A model generated the notes under the pieces. The model had not been told where the DNA came from, did not search any database, and saw only the letters and a list, made by a program, of their open reading frames with translations. The position numbers and the translations under genes are program-made. A stretch of DNA of 64,000 nucleotides from Holothuria scabra (taxonomy: Eukaryota; Echinodermata; Holothuroidea; Aspidochirotida; Holothuriidae): the NCBI GenBank assembly GCA_037179385.1, contig CM074193.1, positions 4,299,547 through 4,363,546 of the forward strand. The letters run 5' to 3'. Of this stretch, positions 47,291-60,400 are shown piece by piece. Positions within the stretch are counted from its first letter, which is position 1. Every line of letters starts with the position of its first letter.

Positions 47291-48815
47291 CATCATACTT
47301 TAATTTGTAGAATCAGTATGCACTTTCCATTGCTTAGTTTTTTTCCCTTGTAAGGGGGGAGGGGGATTTGCCTAACTGCTGATAATCTTAATTTATTTTT
47401 GGTATGTTATTGCAAAGCCGACTTTCAAAAAGGTGATTTTCTATGCATTGTTTAGTCATATGATCATGTTTGTTTACACAATTGGAGCATCTTTTTCCTT
47501 TTCATTTCATGGCCTTATGAAGGAAAGTGGGCTTCCAGTGATTGAGTTTCCAGTCATATCTTTTTAGGATGATTTAGTATATAGAAGAAAAATCTTCTCA
47601 TATTTAACTTGAGTAAAGGACAACAGTTAAAGATTTACCTTCAGTTATTCACAGCATTCACAGATAATAGTCACAAATTAATGATATGCACATAGCTTAT
47701 GAGTAGATAAACTCTTATAAGTTGAACTATCTGCTTTAGAGCTAATGGAAATATAGTTCTGTAAAGGTGAATCTCAACAGTTAAGTGATTGTATGATTTT
47801 GTAAGGCATTAAAGGGGGCATCAACTTTCTTCTTTTGAATTATTTGTTAACCTGTGTTATGAATAGTTATGCACTAAAAATTCTCTATAATATACTGAAT
47901 ACGGGGGTTGAGCATTGTAGACCCCACTAATGGGCGGCTTCACTAGCTGCCCAGAATTGTGTAAACAACAGAGTTTGTAAAGGTGTGGAATATCAGGGAA
48001 AATTGAAACTTGATTTCTAGGCCTAGAAAGCCAGAGAAAATGAGAAAGTTTGTAAAAGGTCCTGGAAAAGTCAGGAAATTTTAAGAAGTTGACTTATTGC
48101 TCTGGCTCTTCCCATGTCTGGAAACATTACTTTGGAAAAAAAAACTTCAGACTGTTTGCAAGGGTCCTTGAAACATCCATCAGGGTCCTTGGAAGTCATG
48201 GAAATTTGTCATTTTGGATGTGATTAAACCTTTTACTAAGAAAGGACATGATATAAAGGTCAGAGTGTCAAAAATGTTGTTCAGGTAAGACTGTGGCCCT
48301 TGGAGGAAAAATAAGGGACTACTCATGGAAAAACTCTGAAAGGATAACCAGTAACAGGAATGCATTCATGTTCGGTAATCACACTGTATTCTTAAATTAT
48401 ATCTTTGAATAATAAAGCACTTGTCTCCTCTTTCAGCTGCAAAAAGTAAAGCAAAATGTACCACATTCAGCTGCAAATAGTAAAGTAAAATGTAAAATAA
48501 TCTTAAATAAAACTAAAAGGCATATAATGTCAAGAACTCTCATTCCCTATGTGTGATTTGTGTGTGTTCTGCACAAAGTAAGTGTTCACAGTGTCTTGAT
48601 ATTATTTTGCGCCAATGACAACAGCACATCTTTGTTGTGGATACCATGGAATATCATATACCCATCATATTGCATATTTGAAAGGGTATCCATAATTTTT
48701 AGCTTGCAATGTGACTTCACAAGATTTCCAGATTTTGCTTTCTAGTGATCTAAGATGACCTTTCAGATGACCTCTAAAATGCAAATATTTTATTTAAGAA
48801 AAGTAGGCTTTTCAA
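47291..48815. other. intergenic DNA; MITE G fragment near 47920
   Basis: Contains a short piece (47920-47960, gtagaccccactaatggg) related to MITE family G. Nothing else recognised. Confidence 0.4.
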
Positions 48816-48920
48816 TTAGGGGAGAGTGTCATTTACCTAACTGGGCAGTATGGGCAGTTGGGCATAGGAAATACGTAAATGACTCGGCAATAATACCAGT
48901 TAGGTAAATGACTCTGCCCT
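48816..48920 (+). repeat. small repeat family J, copy 1 (split by element H)
   Basis: Related, in reverse orientation, to 61517-61619: shared phrases include ggggagagt/ggggagggt, cagtatgggcag, ggaaatac and aaatgactctgccct. Internal inverted bits catttacctaactgg/ccagttaggtaaatg suggest a foldback MITE about 105 bp long. Confidence 0.6.
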
Positions 48921-50101
48921 CAGTGGCGTAGCTACGGGGGGGGGTGCAAGTTTTCCCCCTGGAAAAATTTTTGGGGAAATTTGATGAATCTTATTATTAT
49001 TACCAAATTTTCATGAAAATTTCTCAAAATTTTTGTTAGAACAAGAAATTGGGAGACATTTCTCATGCATAATTCATATTTCCATGCAACAAATTAACTC
49101 AGATTTCGTCAGTGTCGAATGAACCGGCCCAATTTGCGTTTCACAGAAATGTCCTCGCCGCGTAGCAGATTGAATGTTCTCTTGTGCTTGTATATGCACG
49201 GGGGTTATGATCAGTGCATTTCAGTGTACAGGAAGCTGTTATTCAGGTGATACTTTGGGAATTCAGTAAAAGGATGTGAAAACTGACAAGTCACTACCGT
49301 AGACCCTCGAGGTTGTTATGTTCTTCTACAAGCTAGCAGTAGCTGTACGATTTTACTGTGTACATAACGGTGCTTAAAAGCTAGTTCGGGAAAACAGCTT
49401 TCTGCTGACTTTGAGTGTAACAATAAATGGACAATGAGTACCTTGTAGCCTTCTACACTCAACAGACTGCTTTTCTCACAGGCTCCGCGCCAACCAATGG
49501 TGGCGCTCCGCTTAGATAATCTTTATGACAACATAACATTTTGTGGCCAAGAAAAACCACAAATACCGATCAGTGCTCTTTTATTTTGACTCCTAATAGT
49601 GTGCAAATCTAATGACAAGTTTTTCTTCGTAAGGTAGCATAAATGGCATAAAAGAAATGCATGTCAAGACACAAAAGTTTCAGTTTTATCCTCATGAACC
49701 ACCACGATTCAATTTTTAACACTGTTCCTGTCAAAGTCAAAAATCTTGTACCATTTTGCATGTAGGCTTCTTGAAAACGTCAAAAAATTTCCGGACACCC
49801 CTCCTCTTAGACCATACTGCATGCCCCTTCCCCTTCAGAGAAATCCTGCATACGCCACTGCCTTAGTACATACAAATTAACCAGATATTGCTTACCAAAA
49901 TAATATACTTTGTTATTTCCGATTGCTCTATGTTATACTTTAAGATTAAAATGCAGGTAATATTACAAAATGACATGGTAATGTTGTTATACTTGTAAGT
50001 TTGCATATGTTAGATGAAATACATACACATTGACGGGGAAAAGTTTTGGGGAAATTTCATACCTTTGCCCCCCCCTGGAAAAAATCCTAGCTGCGCCACT
50101 G
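48921..50101. mobile_element. hAT-like element H
   Basis: Ends CAGTGGCGTAGCTACGGGGG and, reverse complemented, CAGTGGCGCAGCTAGGATTT. The octamer TCTGCCCT flanks it perfectly on both sides (48913-48920; 50102-50109). The element is 1181 bp. The inverted similarity extends past the G-run (ccctggaaaaa / cctggaaaaaa). It carries one inverted GCGGAGCGCCACC-type motif at 49483-49518. Noncoding. Confidence 0.92.
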
Positions 50102-50109
50102 TCTGCCCT

Positions 50110-51273
50110 TTAAAAAAATTTTAAAAAAGAAGAAAGAAAAACAATTGAAAAGAACTATCTGGTCTTCGACCAAAGTTAAAGAAACAACATCCAATGACTG
50201 AACCAAGCAGAAGCACAACAAACATGTGGCCACTCTATTGGCCAAGCATGTTTAAATATTATTTAGAAAGTTTCAGTCAGGCTTCATACTTCTCTGTATG
50301 GTCCACCATTATTGCAATCTATTAAAATGTTTTGGACAAACTTGGCAAGCATTTCATTCCCCAGTAACTAAGCAATATCAATAAAAAATATTGGCTCTTT
50401 TACACAATATCTGCAATTCTGTCAAGCAAAAAAAAAAAAAAGAAGCAAAACATGACTTTTACAAATGTCAAAAAAAAAAAAAGGATGCCATCATTGTGCT
50501 TTTCTGCTTGAGATGATCGGCCACTTTTCTAAAATGGCCCCTTGGTCTCATCCTTTTCACCTTGGGACAGTTTTTCTGTTTTGATGTCTCATTTTTCTGA
50601 CATCTCCACATTTTGAGTAGTCCACATTGAGGATAGTGATATAGAAAAGTTTAGGTTTCAAGTAGCTCTCATCTTCACTCCTTCATGCACACTCTTTCAT
50701 TGCAACAAGAAGAAGTCAGAGATGGACAGGTAACCTTCATAGCTCCCATGTTACGAGAGGGTAAAAAAAATATTACAGAGTCATGATCAAGTCTTACTAC
50801 AAATTATAGCCTCATAGCAGCCATCTTGTGGTGCCTTTTTTGCAACAATCTAGGCATATGACATAACATTAAATGCTCTGTCCATGTATATAGGAAGTCT
50901 GTGTATTTTGCATACTTGGAAAATCTAAATCTCAGGGCCTGCATAATCTTGTAATAAACAGTAGATACGTTAGCGGAAAGATTTTTGATTTCTCATTTGG
51001 AATGAACAACAAGTCAGGTTCTCTAGATCCAAATTTTAAGTATATTCCACAGGCATTCCATCAAACTGACTCAAATGATTTGGAAAGGTGAAGTTTTGAT
51101 TTAATTAATTTTTCTCTGGTAAACCTTTTATCTAGTGGACCCTTTTCCCTGCCAGGCTGTCAGAATGGGCCTTCTAGTGAACCTTCAATCTAGTGAACCT
51201 TCCACCTACAAAACCTTTAATTAAGTGAATTTTGCTTGTTCACGCTGTTAATTGGCCAACGCAAAAATAGCAA
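50110..51273. other. 3' flank of SDR gene, no further gene seen
   Basis: Two A-runs (50430-50441 and 50471-50482) and short tandem phrases (aaccttnnnnctagtg, about 51120-51200). Part of this interval must be the 3' UTR of the minus-strand SDR gene, but no poly(A) signal could be chosen with confidence. Confidence 0.4.
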
Positions 51274-51432
51274 TTATCTAGGACACAAAGCATGACGTCC
51301 ACCATCAATTGGTAATGAAACTCCAGTTATGAAAGAGGAGGCATCTGATGCCAGGAAGGCAATGGTAGAAGACACTTCATCTGGTTGTCCATGACGGCCA
51401 AGAGCATGAGTTGTCTTGCTATGTTCTAGAAA
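51274..51432 (-). CDS. SDR last coding exon
   Basis: Starts after ctttaatgtcag with [15 protein letters not shown], phase 0, and ends GGRHALCPR with TAA at 51274-51276. It contains the FLASD and [12 protein letters not shown] blocks. Confidence 0.96.
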   Translation of the reverse strand, partial: FLEHSKTTHALGRHGQPDEVSSTIAFLASDASSFITGVSLPIDGGRHALCPR

Positions 51433-54400
51433 CTGACATTAAAGAGAAGAAATCAAAATCATTGAAAAGCAACTTAATAACCTTCGCTTAAAAGACCCGA
51501 TACTTCAAAGCATTTTTGTGTGTTGTTTGAATGGGTAAAATTGTACTTGACAATAATTTTTTGCAGTGAACATACATACATACAGAGATCATCAGATTAA
51601 TAAAATCACTGGTTTCCAAAGAAGGTGAAGCACTGTACAGTAGCAAGGTTCTTCCAACAAGAGCCCAATGCGCACTGTGGTTCCTTGCTGGATATTATAA
51701 GAACTGTACAGCCAGCCTGTGAAATAGAGCTAAGCAAAAGTTCATACTCAATGTTTGTAACATCTTCACAAGGGGTATTTCAGTACTAATTTTACATGAA
51801 ATCAAAAATTAAATTTCTGTGGCCTTACTGACATTCAACTTTTGTAATGCTTGGTGATCCTTCAAAAACACTACCTCATTTCCATATGTTTTTATGCTTG
51901 TAATCAGATTTGATATTACCACCAATAAATGATACACAATGTGGTCAGAGAGAGAAAAACAACCCTTGTATTTCTCTCACAAGTTCTTTTTACCTGCTCT
52001 CAAATAAAACTTGCTGTTGCTTTAAAACAATCTACCACTTGTCCTGCTTGCTACCTCTACACATAAAACAGGGTTTATTCAGCAGTCAAGCAGAAAGCAA
52101 GTGATTAATGAAGTGCGATAATAGAATGAGGATAAGGTTACCCCACAGAGCACAGCAGTATTAAAGAGACATATTGTAGAATCCATGCATTGCTTCCACT
52201 GGCAGAGAGACCAGTTTAATGCAGAGTGACCTGTGCTCAGTGAAATCTACAGTGAAATCTACAGATTTCAGTTATTGCCCTCTTAAAACTTTGAATGATC
52301 AAAAATATGTGTACAACCCGAAGGAATCATCACTGAACGAACATAAAGGACAAATTTCTAAGGTGTTTGGGTGCGTAAGCATGCAAAACCAGGTGAGATA
52401 AAAAATCTATTGAAACTATCTTTATCTAGCTTACAAGGTTTTCTAAATAACATTTCTAGCAGTTGACCTCCAGTGACCTTGATGACCTTTGACCTTAACC
52501 AAACACAGATTGATATGAAATCTGTCCTTTCTACTTTAAAATACTGTGTTAAAACGTTTTTCAGTGTTTGACCCCTGGTGACCTCAGATGACCCCTTGAC
52601 CTTCACCGAACATATCCAATTTCATCCTTACACAATAACACATCCACACACCAAGTATGACATCTATCCAAGTTTCCTAACTAGAAATATCCTGTTGAGA
52701 AGGTTTTTAGTTTTTGACCTCTGGTGACCCCAAATGACCTTTGACCTCCACCAAAAACGATAGGCCACACCTTCTCCCTATGACGAATCTATGTACCAAA
52801 TCCAAGTTCCATCCAACCTTCCCTTGTTGAGTTAGAGCGTACCGAAACAAGTGTCACACACACACACACACACACATACACACACATACGCCAACCTGAC
52901 TACATAGGTTCCTTTGCTACCGCAAGGAACCAAAAATTACTGAAAACATCTCCCAAAACAACAATGCAAACAATGGTCCTCAGTAATGCACCCTATAGCT
53001 ACTTTCCCCGATTGGTGGGCTGGAAGACAATTTGCATCGAGCTAGCTGGGCAAATATCCCTAATCATTGTCTATCTTTGGGTGTCTTGCTGCTGCACTTG
53101 GTAATTCATGCCATTCAACATACCTACTATAATGCCTGATTTTATTTGGTATGATTTCAACATATTTATTGAAGGATCTGTCATCCTCATGATTTACATG
53201 CTTTTGTTCTCACAATGAAGACTATAAAGGTTTCTAGCCATAACAGAGTTGGTTGGTTAGTTAGATAGAATTTTACCACCCAGTTTCTGGCCATATAAGA
53301 GTTCTGTGGGTCCCTCACATAAAAGTGATATACCACTCTACCAATTAGTATTTAAAGTATGCAGAAAAATCAAATGGGAGATTTGCAGGTGAGGAGCTTC
53401 AGAGATTCTTAACAGCCCAAATCTCTTACCCCAAACAGTAACGATTCTCCTAGCCTTCTTTATACTTAAGCCTCTCCCACAATTGCCTCAAATTCATCCT
53501 CAGTCCAAACACAATCACAGTTTATTGTTTCAGGGTGAGTATAGACTAATCCGGACAGATTGTGATGGTCTGATTTTAGTCGGCTATTACTTGGGGTCCA
53601 TCACCTTTAATATTTTAATTTCCTTCCTTACCTGTTCCATGGATGGTTGTACACTGAAGTATATCTTGAGTTTCTCAACTTCACTGCATATGAGGATTTA
53701 AAATTCATGTACACAATAAGTAAAGATAATTAATGGCTGATGGACCCCACTAATGGCTGCCTACAGTCACTAAAAACAAGCGCTAATCATATTCGTCTAT
53801 AGAAAAGCTCAATGTGTATATCAAAACACTCTCATTACAAAACATGATGTGTTACTTAAGCTTTGGTACCCTGCATTGTTTGAATTAGCTGTCAACCAAA
53901 GAGCTACGCCAATTGAGGATTTCTGTTCACCCCCACAAGAATTGAAGTTTGGAGTGGGAGGATTAGCCATTTAAGCATCACCCGCATGGTTCAACGAGAA
54001 AGCATGCAATTTTGGTTGTGTGTGTCTCATAATGCACAACCTTGTTGTTGCATTGAAAATGATTTATAGTGGAATTAAAAATCATTGCTAGCAACAAAGT
54101 TGCATGCTATTCTCAGAATAAACTATTCGGAGGGCTCTTTCACAAGCTCTATGGAGCTTTTCTGAGTTTCCTCCTGAGTTTCTCTTTAGCTTTGTTTCGT
54201 TGTCTTATTTTTTGAATGGTGTTGTAAAATCAGAGAATGACTCAAATAAATGTCTCAAACATAAAAAAACTTGTGCTTGAGTTGGTTATTGCACAAGAGT
54301 GAATTTGTGTTAAACTTTTGTTTTGCGTTGAAAGTTAAACACTATTGAACTTGTTGCATGAAGTCTGAGGTGACACCTGAGTAAAATACTCATCTTCAGC

Positions 54401-57400
54401 TTATAAATCCTGTGCATATTATCATAAATTTATCTTCAAAATATTTTCTCCTAGCAATATGTGAGGAAAACAATTGAAAGCTACTTTCATATTAAAACTC
54501 TTCTGCTGTCAAACCATGTTTCCCATAGCTATGAACATAATTTTAGCATTAGATGCAATTTACTGCAAACTTTCTTTATCTTCTAGCATTTAACCTTCAA
54601 GCACTAAGGGAATCTTTCAATAAATGTCATAGAAGGTGAAATCATTACAGGCTCACACTTCTGTTATCACTGATTACATGAGTAACATGAGGGGTACATT
54701 AATTTATCAGGAAACTTCTAACCAGTTAGATAGCTGTAATACTTTACATTCATTATCTTCAATATCAATACACTGTGTAAAATCTTCCTTTAAATTTCTT
54801 TATACTTCGCAGTGGGGCAAGATTTGCAGTTTTTTTGTAAATGGTTTTTATCAATAATGATTCTACTTGCCTTTTTATACTGTTCATCATTCATTCCTCC
54901 CCTTTTGTGTATTTCTGTTTCAATAACACCAGGACTGTTACAATAAAAGAAACAGTGAAAGATTGTTAAGTAACATGACAATGACTGAAAGTCTCCTGGA
55001 CTATAAAAAGGTACAAAATTGTCATAAGCCCTTTTATGTTGCATTATGAGGGTACAGAACATACTAAAGGTAGCAGCTAGTGGTCCCAGCTTTTCAGATA
55101 TGGTCCTGCCTTTTCCCTCAGAATTTTTTAACTTGCAAGGAAAATTTTCCATCCTTTTTCCAGTTTTCTCTCTCTAATTTACACTTTTTGAACATGTCAC
55201 AAAGTTAAGCACATTACCCCTTCATTCTCAATTAAGGTCAATCAAATCCTACAGATTTCTGCTGATTTATGGCAGCTCTTTAATGAGTTCCTCATCATTC
55301 AATATTTCCCCAACTGAAAATCAGCAAAGCTCCTGCTCTCCAGACTAGCTGGAAACACCATCAAAAGGGTATCAAATGGTGAAAGTCAATGAAACAACTT
55401 GAAAGATTTGACCATGGGTACAGCAAGAGGAGGACTGGATGTCAAAAAGCTGACAAAAGACATTTCTACTTTAAACCTACAGAGTTTCCTACTGCACATT
55501 TAGTATACACAAAAAGACCTTCAGAGGAAATGTTGAAGAAATCTGTGGGCTTTCTTGGGCTTGCACAGGCCATGAATTTTGAGGCATGTGAGTGGGGTTG
55601 CACACCACTCACCTCAAATCAATACAAGGAGTGGGACTTCGTGTGCACCTTACGGAAGATTTGGAGCTCATATAAATCTATTAAAGATTAATAAAACAGC
55701 ACACCTACCCACACTCCGCAATTTTCTTACAAGTGTGAATTTGTGGTACACCTGAAGAATCTATATCCCAAGGCCTACTTGAAACTATTAAGAACTCCGA
55801 GGCTGCTTGTATTAATCACGCAATGATGCACACTTTCTTCTCCAATACAATTTTCTCTTTACTATATAAACAATAAACAAAGAATTGCCTCTCTTCAAAT
55901 TCCATAGAGAAGGGAAACAATCAACTATAAATACAGGAAATATGCAACAAAATAAAGAGAAAAAACATTGAGAACTCACTTGACTGCATTGACTCGAATT
56001 CCTTTATCAGCAAGCTCTGAAAAGAGTTGTAAAGACTGTACATTATGTACAACATACCACAACATTGTTGGGGTGGGGTTATATAATGGGTGGGGGTATA
56101 TAATGGGTGGGGGGTATATAAATGGTGAGTGGGTTAGGTTCCAAGGTGAGGTGTCATCCCTCCATCTTATACACCATAATTGCAAGCCTCACATACAGTT
56201 AACAAGTTTTTTTGGACCTTACCCTGAATTTACTTTGAGAAATTGCTAATTTTGACCAAAATTAATTAAAATATCACATTGCAAACATAGGTCCTTTTAT
56301 CTGACATTTCCAGCAGAATTTTGTACAATCATGACAATATTAAAAAGCATGGATGATCTCTTATGCCATGTTTTATCTCCCCCTTCATACACACTAAGCA
56401 TAAGCAAAGTCGGCTAGTTCACTGGTCCACCCGAAGGTGCTTCAGTCCGGCGAGCAGCCGACTTTGTCAGCTGGGCAACCGATTTTAGTGGCAAGCCTAT
56501 GCCAAGTGGGAGGAAAGCCAGAGTACCCGGAGAAAAACCCACGTACATCGAGCGGGACTTGAACCCATGCACATGTGAGACACATTGGTATACAGCAGCT
56601 GGAATAGACCACTCTGCCACTCGACGACCCTAAATACACAATAAGACATTTTAAAAGTAACATATACCGTATTCCATCACACAGCTGTTATTTTTCAGTT
56701 GGTACAGTTAGCTGTGCAGAGAGGAAAGTCCTACCAGATCCTGGGTTTGCCAAACTCAAGATCCATTAGATCAAAACTGACCTTTGAAGAGAAGTTTCAA
56801 AGCTGTGATTCAACTTTGGATTAGTTTCAAAATTAGATTTTAGGATTAGTACAAAGACTAACTCTGGGGCTGGGTCTGGGTAAAAAAATTATGACAGAAG
56901 GAGAGAAGCATTTAAATAAAGGTTACACTACAACGGAGCAAGAATTACAGTAGCTTTGCCAAGGTGGGGTCAGGGTGCCTTAAGACTAGACCCTGGACCC
57001 CATGTGCTAGGGCCTCATGCTTCCCCATCAGTTCATTCTCACAAATTTCTTCCCTTTTCTCAAAGTAGTTTTACTAAATTCATTTATTTGTTAATCAGGA
57101 ATGAACTGACTACCAGAGTTAGAAGTAAACAAAAGGCCATCGCCTTCATGCCCTGGTGGATGGTTGTGGTGACCTCAGAAAAAAGGAAACCTTCATGTGG
57201 CCACAAAGGTAGACTTGAGCAAGGACACTACATAAGATACATTGGGGACTTAGTATTGACCATGGTTATGCACTTTCATTTTACATGACAAAACCAGTTG
57301 AGGCTAGGGAGGGTGCATTGCAGTTGTGTCATGTCTATTACTTCAGAGATTACAGGATCCATTAAAATAAAGTTTTAGTGTGCCACAGTACCAGCCCAGG

Positions 57401-60400
57401 GTTGCATACAGATGTGTTAACTTCATGTCCACTAACACCGATCTGAAATCAGCAGAACTGGCACAGGTTTTCGAGAAATGGTCAGTCAAAATGGTCAGTT
57501 CAAGAAAACACTAGAGCAGCTGTGCTGCTGAATTTCAACAGGCGTAAATTTGTTATCAATGGTAATCTTGAAGCAGTGCAACTATGATACAACAAAGAAG
57601 AGAAAACCTGCTCTAGTGAACTGCTATAGCATCATCCATGAAAATGAAATATGAGACAAACTTCCCATATCATGCATGCAGTATTTCATACAGGTAGGTT
57701 TAATAGCTATTGTAGCCTGACCATTCAAATATTTGTAGTATCCTTATACTAGTACTGTACATTTTTATGCTCAAAAATTGAAATGGTTATGTTAAGCCGA
57801 CAAGTTCTAGAATGATATGGTATACTAAGTGAAAAGTCCTTGCATGTGAAGCATTATGGTGAAACTATCAAGCAGAAGCATTTCTGCTAGATATCCAGCT
57901 AGATTGAGATTATTGTTTTAAGTAAAAGAGGTGTCCAACAAACTTGTTTTCCTACTGCCTTTCACCCTCTTTGTTAAACACCATCCTTCCTAATGTTATC
58001 ATTCTACAGTATTATTTAAATATGTGGTTAAAAGAACTCAACTTTTGAAGGTTGAGAGCTAATGTCTTGTTTAGAAACTCAATCAATCATGAACGAACTT
58101 CTCCAGCCTAACACAAAGGCTGGGTAAACACCTTAGTCAGACCAGACAAGATCATGCAACAGTCTCCTTTTGCTTGATGAAGTGGAGGACTGAAGCCAAA
58201 AACAAATTAGCCATAATAAGTACACACAACATTGTATTATTCAATCCAATTCAATTCATTTCTCATACCGTATTTACTCTATTAAACGCCCCGGGGGGCG
58301 TGAAATTTTTGTTAAGGGGGGCGTTTATTATCTAGAGTCAAATTTACAGGCAAGGAATCTTACCTTAATATCAGCAGCAAGTTACAGGAGCTTTCGCAAA
58401 CATTTTATTAATTTGGATTTTCATATTAGGCTGTTCGGATAGGCTAGCGAATATTTGTATACCTACGGTATGTACAGTACCACTTTCGAATCGCAAACGA
58501 AGCAGTACAGGTTCGCGGTATGTGATAGCGTGATGGATATCAACAGAAATTAGTTGCAGAAACATGCCTTTCACTTCAGGATATGGGACTTTAGGAGATT
58601 TCGTGGCTTCAAGGTAGGACTATTTCATTTTACTTTTACCATATTGTCTTTGGAATTAACAATTTCACTTTATGCAATGTGACAAAAAAGTTGGGGGGCG
58701 TTTATTAGAGAGGGGGCGTTTAATAGAGTAAATATGGTATGTACAACAATCATCAACAGAGGTATAATTTAACAAGTACTAAAAACAAAGTACATATGAT
58801 GTACACTTGAAAAACAATACAGTTTATCAAGGCTAGTGACCATACAAACATAGACAAAATGATGACAAAAAGAAAAGAGAAAAAAAAACTTGACAAACTG
58901 AAGAGATCTGAGACTAATAACTAAATAGTTGCTAATGGTAACTACTTATAAGGAAAGATTTCAAATTCCTTTGAAAAGATGGAGTGAAGGGCTTGATCTA
59001 ACACTAGGGGAAAGTTTGTGCCAAACATTATAACAATAATTTTGGAGAACTAATTTGCCGTGTAAAGTTTTGTGATTGGTTACTGAAAAGAGGCAATTGT
59101 GGCAGGTCTGCATTGGGAACTGGGCTACATTAGGTGGCTTTATTACATTAGATAATACCTTCCGTAGCATATCATTACAATATTTAAAAAGGATTACACC
59201 CATGCGAGACCTGTGGATATCCTTGATTTTTAATATGTTATAATCAAAATACAACTGATTATGGGAAGAGAGGTGTATGAGCATTAAGCAATAACCCTGT
59301 TTTTTGGGGCACAACTGTTTGACCACTTTCAGCCAAAAGTATCATCTTATCAGATTATCAATTTCAACATCTGACTGCTGCATAATTATACCATGATACA
59401 AAGCTCCAAGGTTTTATGATGAAAATGTTAACTCTTTACCAATGTGCTCCAATCAGGGCATATTTGCCCGCTTCGGGAGTGGGCAGAAAAGCAGACGTAG
59501 CATGCCCCGCATCAGCTTTTGTAGGCTATTGACCCAGTGACCTTAAACTATTGTCTCTCTCACTGTTGTGGCTGAATTTTGGGGTAGCTACTTGCAGTTT
59601 CAAGCTCCCGGTGAAACAGTAAAGATGGGTGACAGCTGGGCTCTCCGTCTGGGTCCAAAAGGACCCAAACAACAGAGAAGGGTTAAAATAAGCCTGTGAA
59701 GTGTGTTTACTGCAAAGCTGATGCCCCTGTCTCTGTGTGTGTGCATGTTACCCTTTAGCCGAGTGGTGCAGATATTTTAAATTAACCCTTTACCATTGTG
59801 CTCCAATCGGAGCATATTTGCGTGCCTTGGGAGTGGGCAGAAAAGTGGACATAGCACGCCAGGCATCAGCTTCCGTCGGCTATTGACCTCGTGACCTTAA
59901 ACTATTGTCTCTCTTGTTGATGTGGCCAAATTTTCGGGTAGCTACTCGCAGTTTCCAGCTCTGCGCGAAATAGTAGAGATGGGTGACAGCTGTGCTCTCC
60001 GTCTGGATCCAAACAACTGTAAAGGGTTAAGCCTATCACTAACATGACCATGCTGAGAAGGATCTATACTGTAATTAATGGTTGCAACTGCATGTGTGAC
60101 AATTTTGAATTGAGATAAAAATTGAAGTCATGCATTCAGTATAATCAGGGAGTGACTGAAAATGTGAGTAACTGATCCTTGGAAAACTCAAGTAGTATCA
60201 AGTATGTGTATACTGCATGGTTAAGGCAGCTAGGGACACTTACACCAATGTCAACAATCTGACTAAATGGGACAGATGCTCTACCTGTATCTGGCACAAA
60301 ACTGGCTAGTTAGATGCCTGAGGGTTTGTGTCTTTGAAAGAGTACCTCAAGTCAAAAATTCAACAAATATATATTAAGCAGCATGAAAAATGAGTTCTAA

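Noticed and set aside
55389..55691. 100-codon plus-strand ORF in an SDR intron
   Set aside because: No recognisable domain and no splice context; lies antisense within an intron. Part of it overlaps a repeat-like phrase also found near 63550.
56414..56663. Two minus-strand ORFs
   Set aside because: They translate the tRNA-derived SINE.
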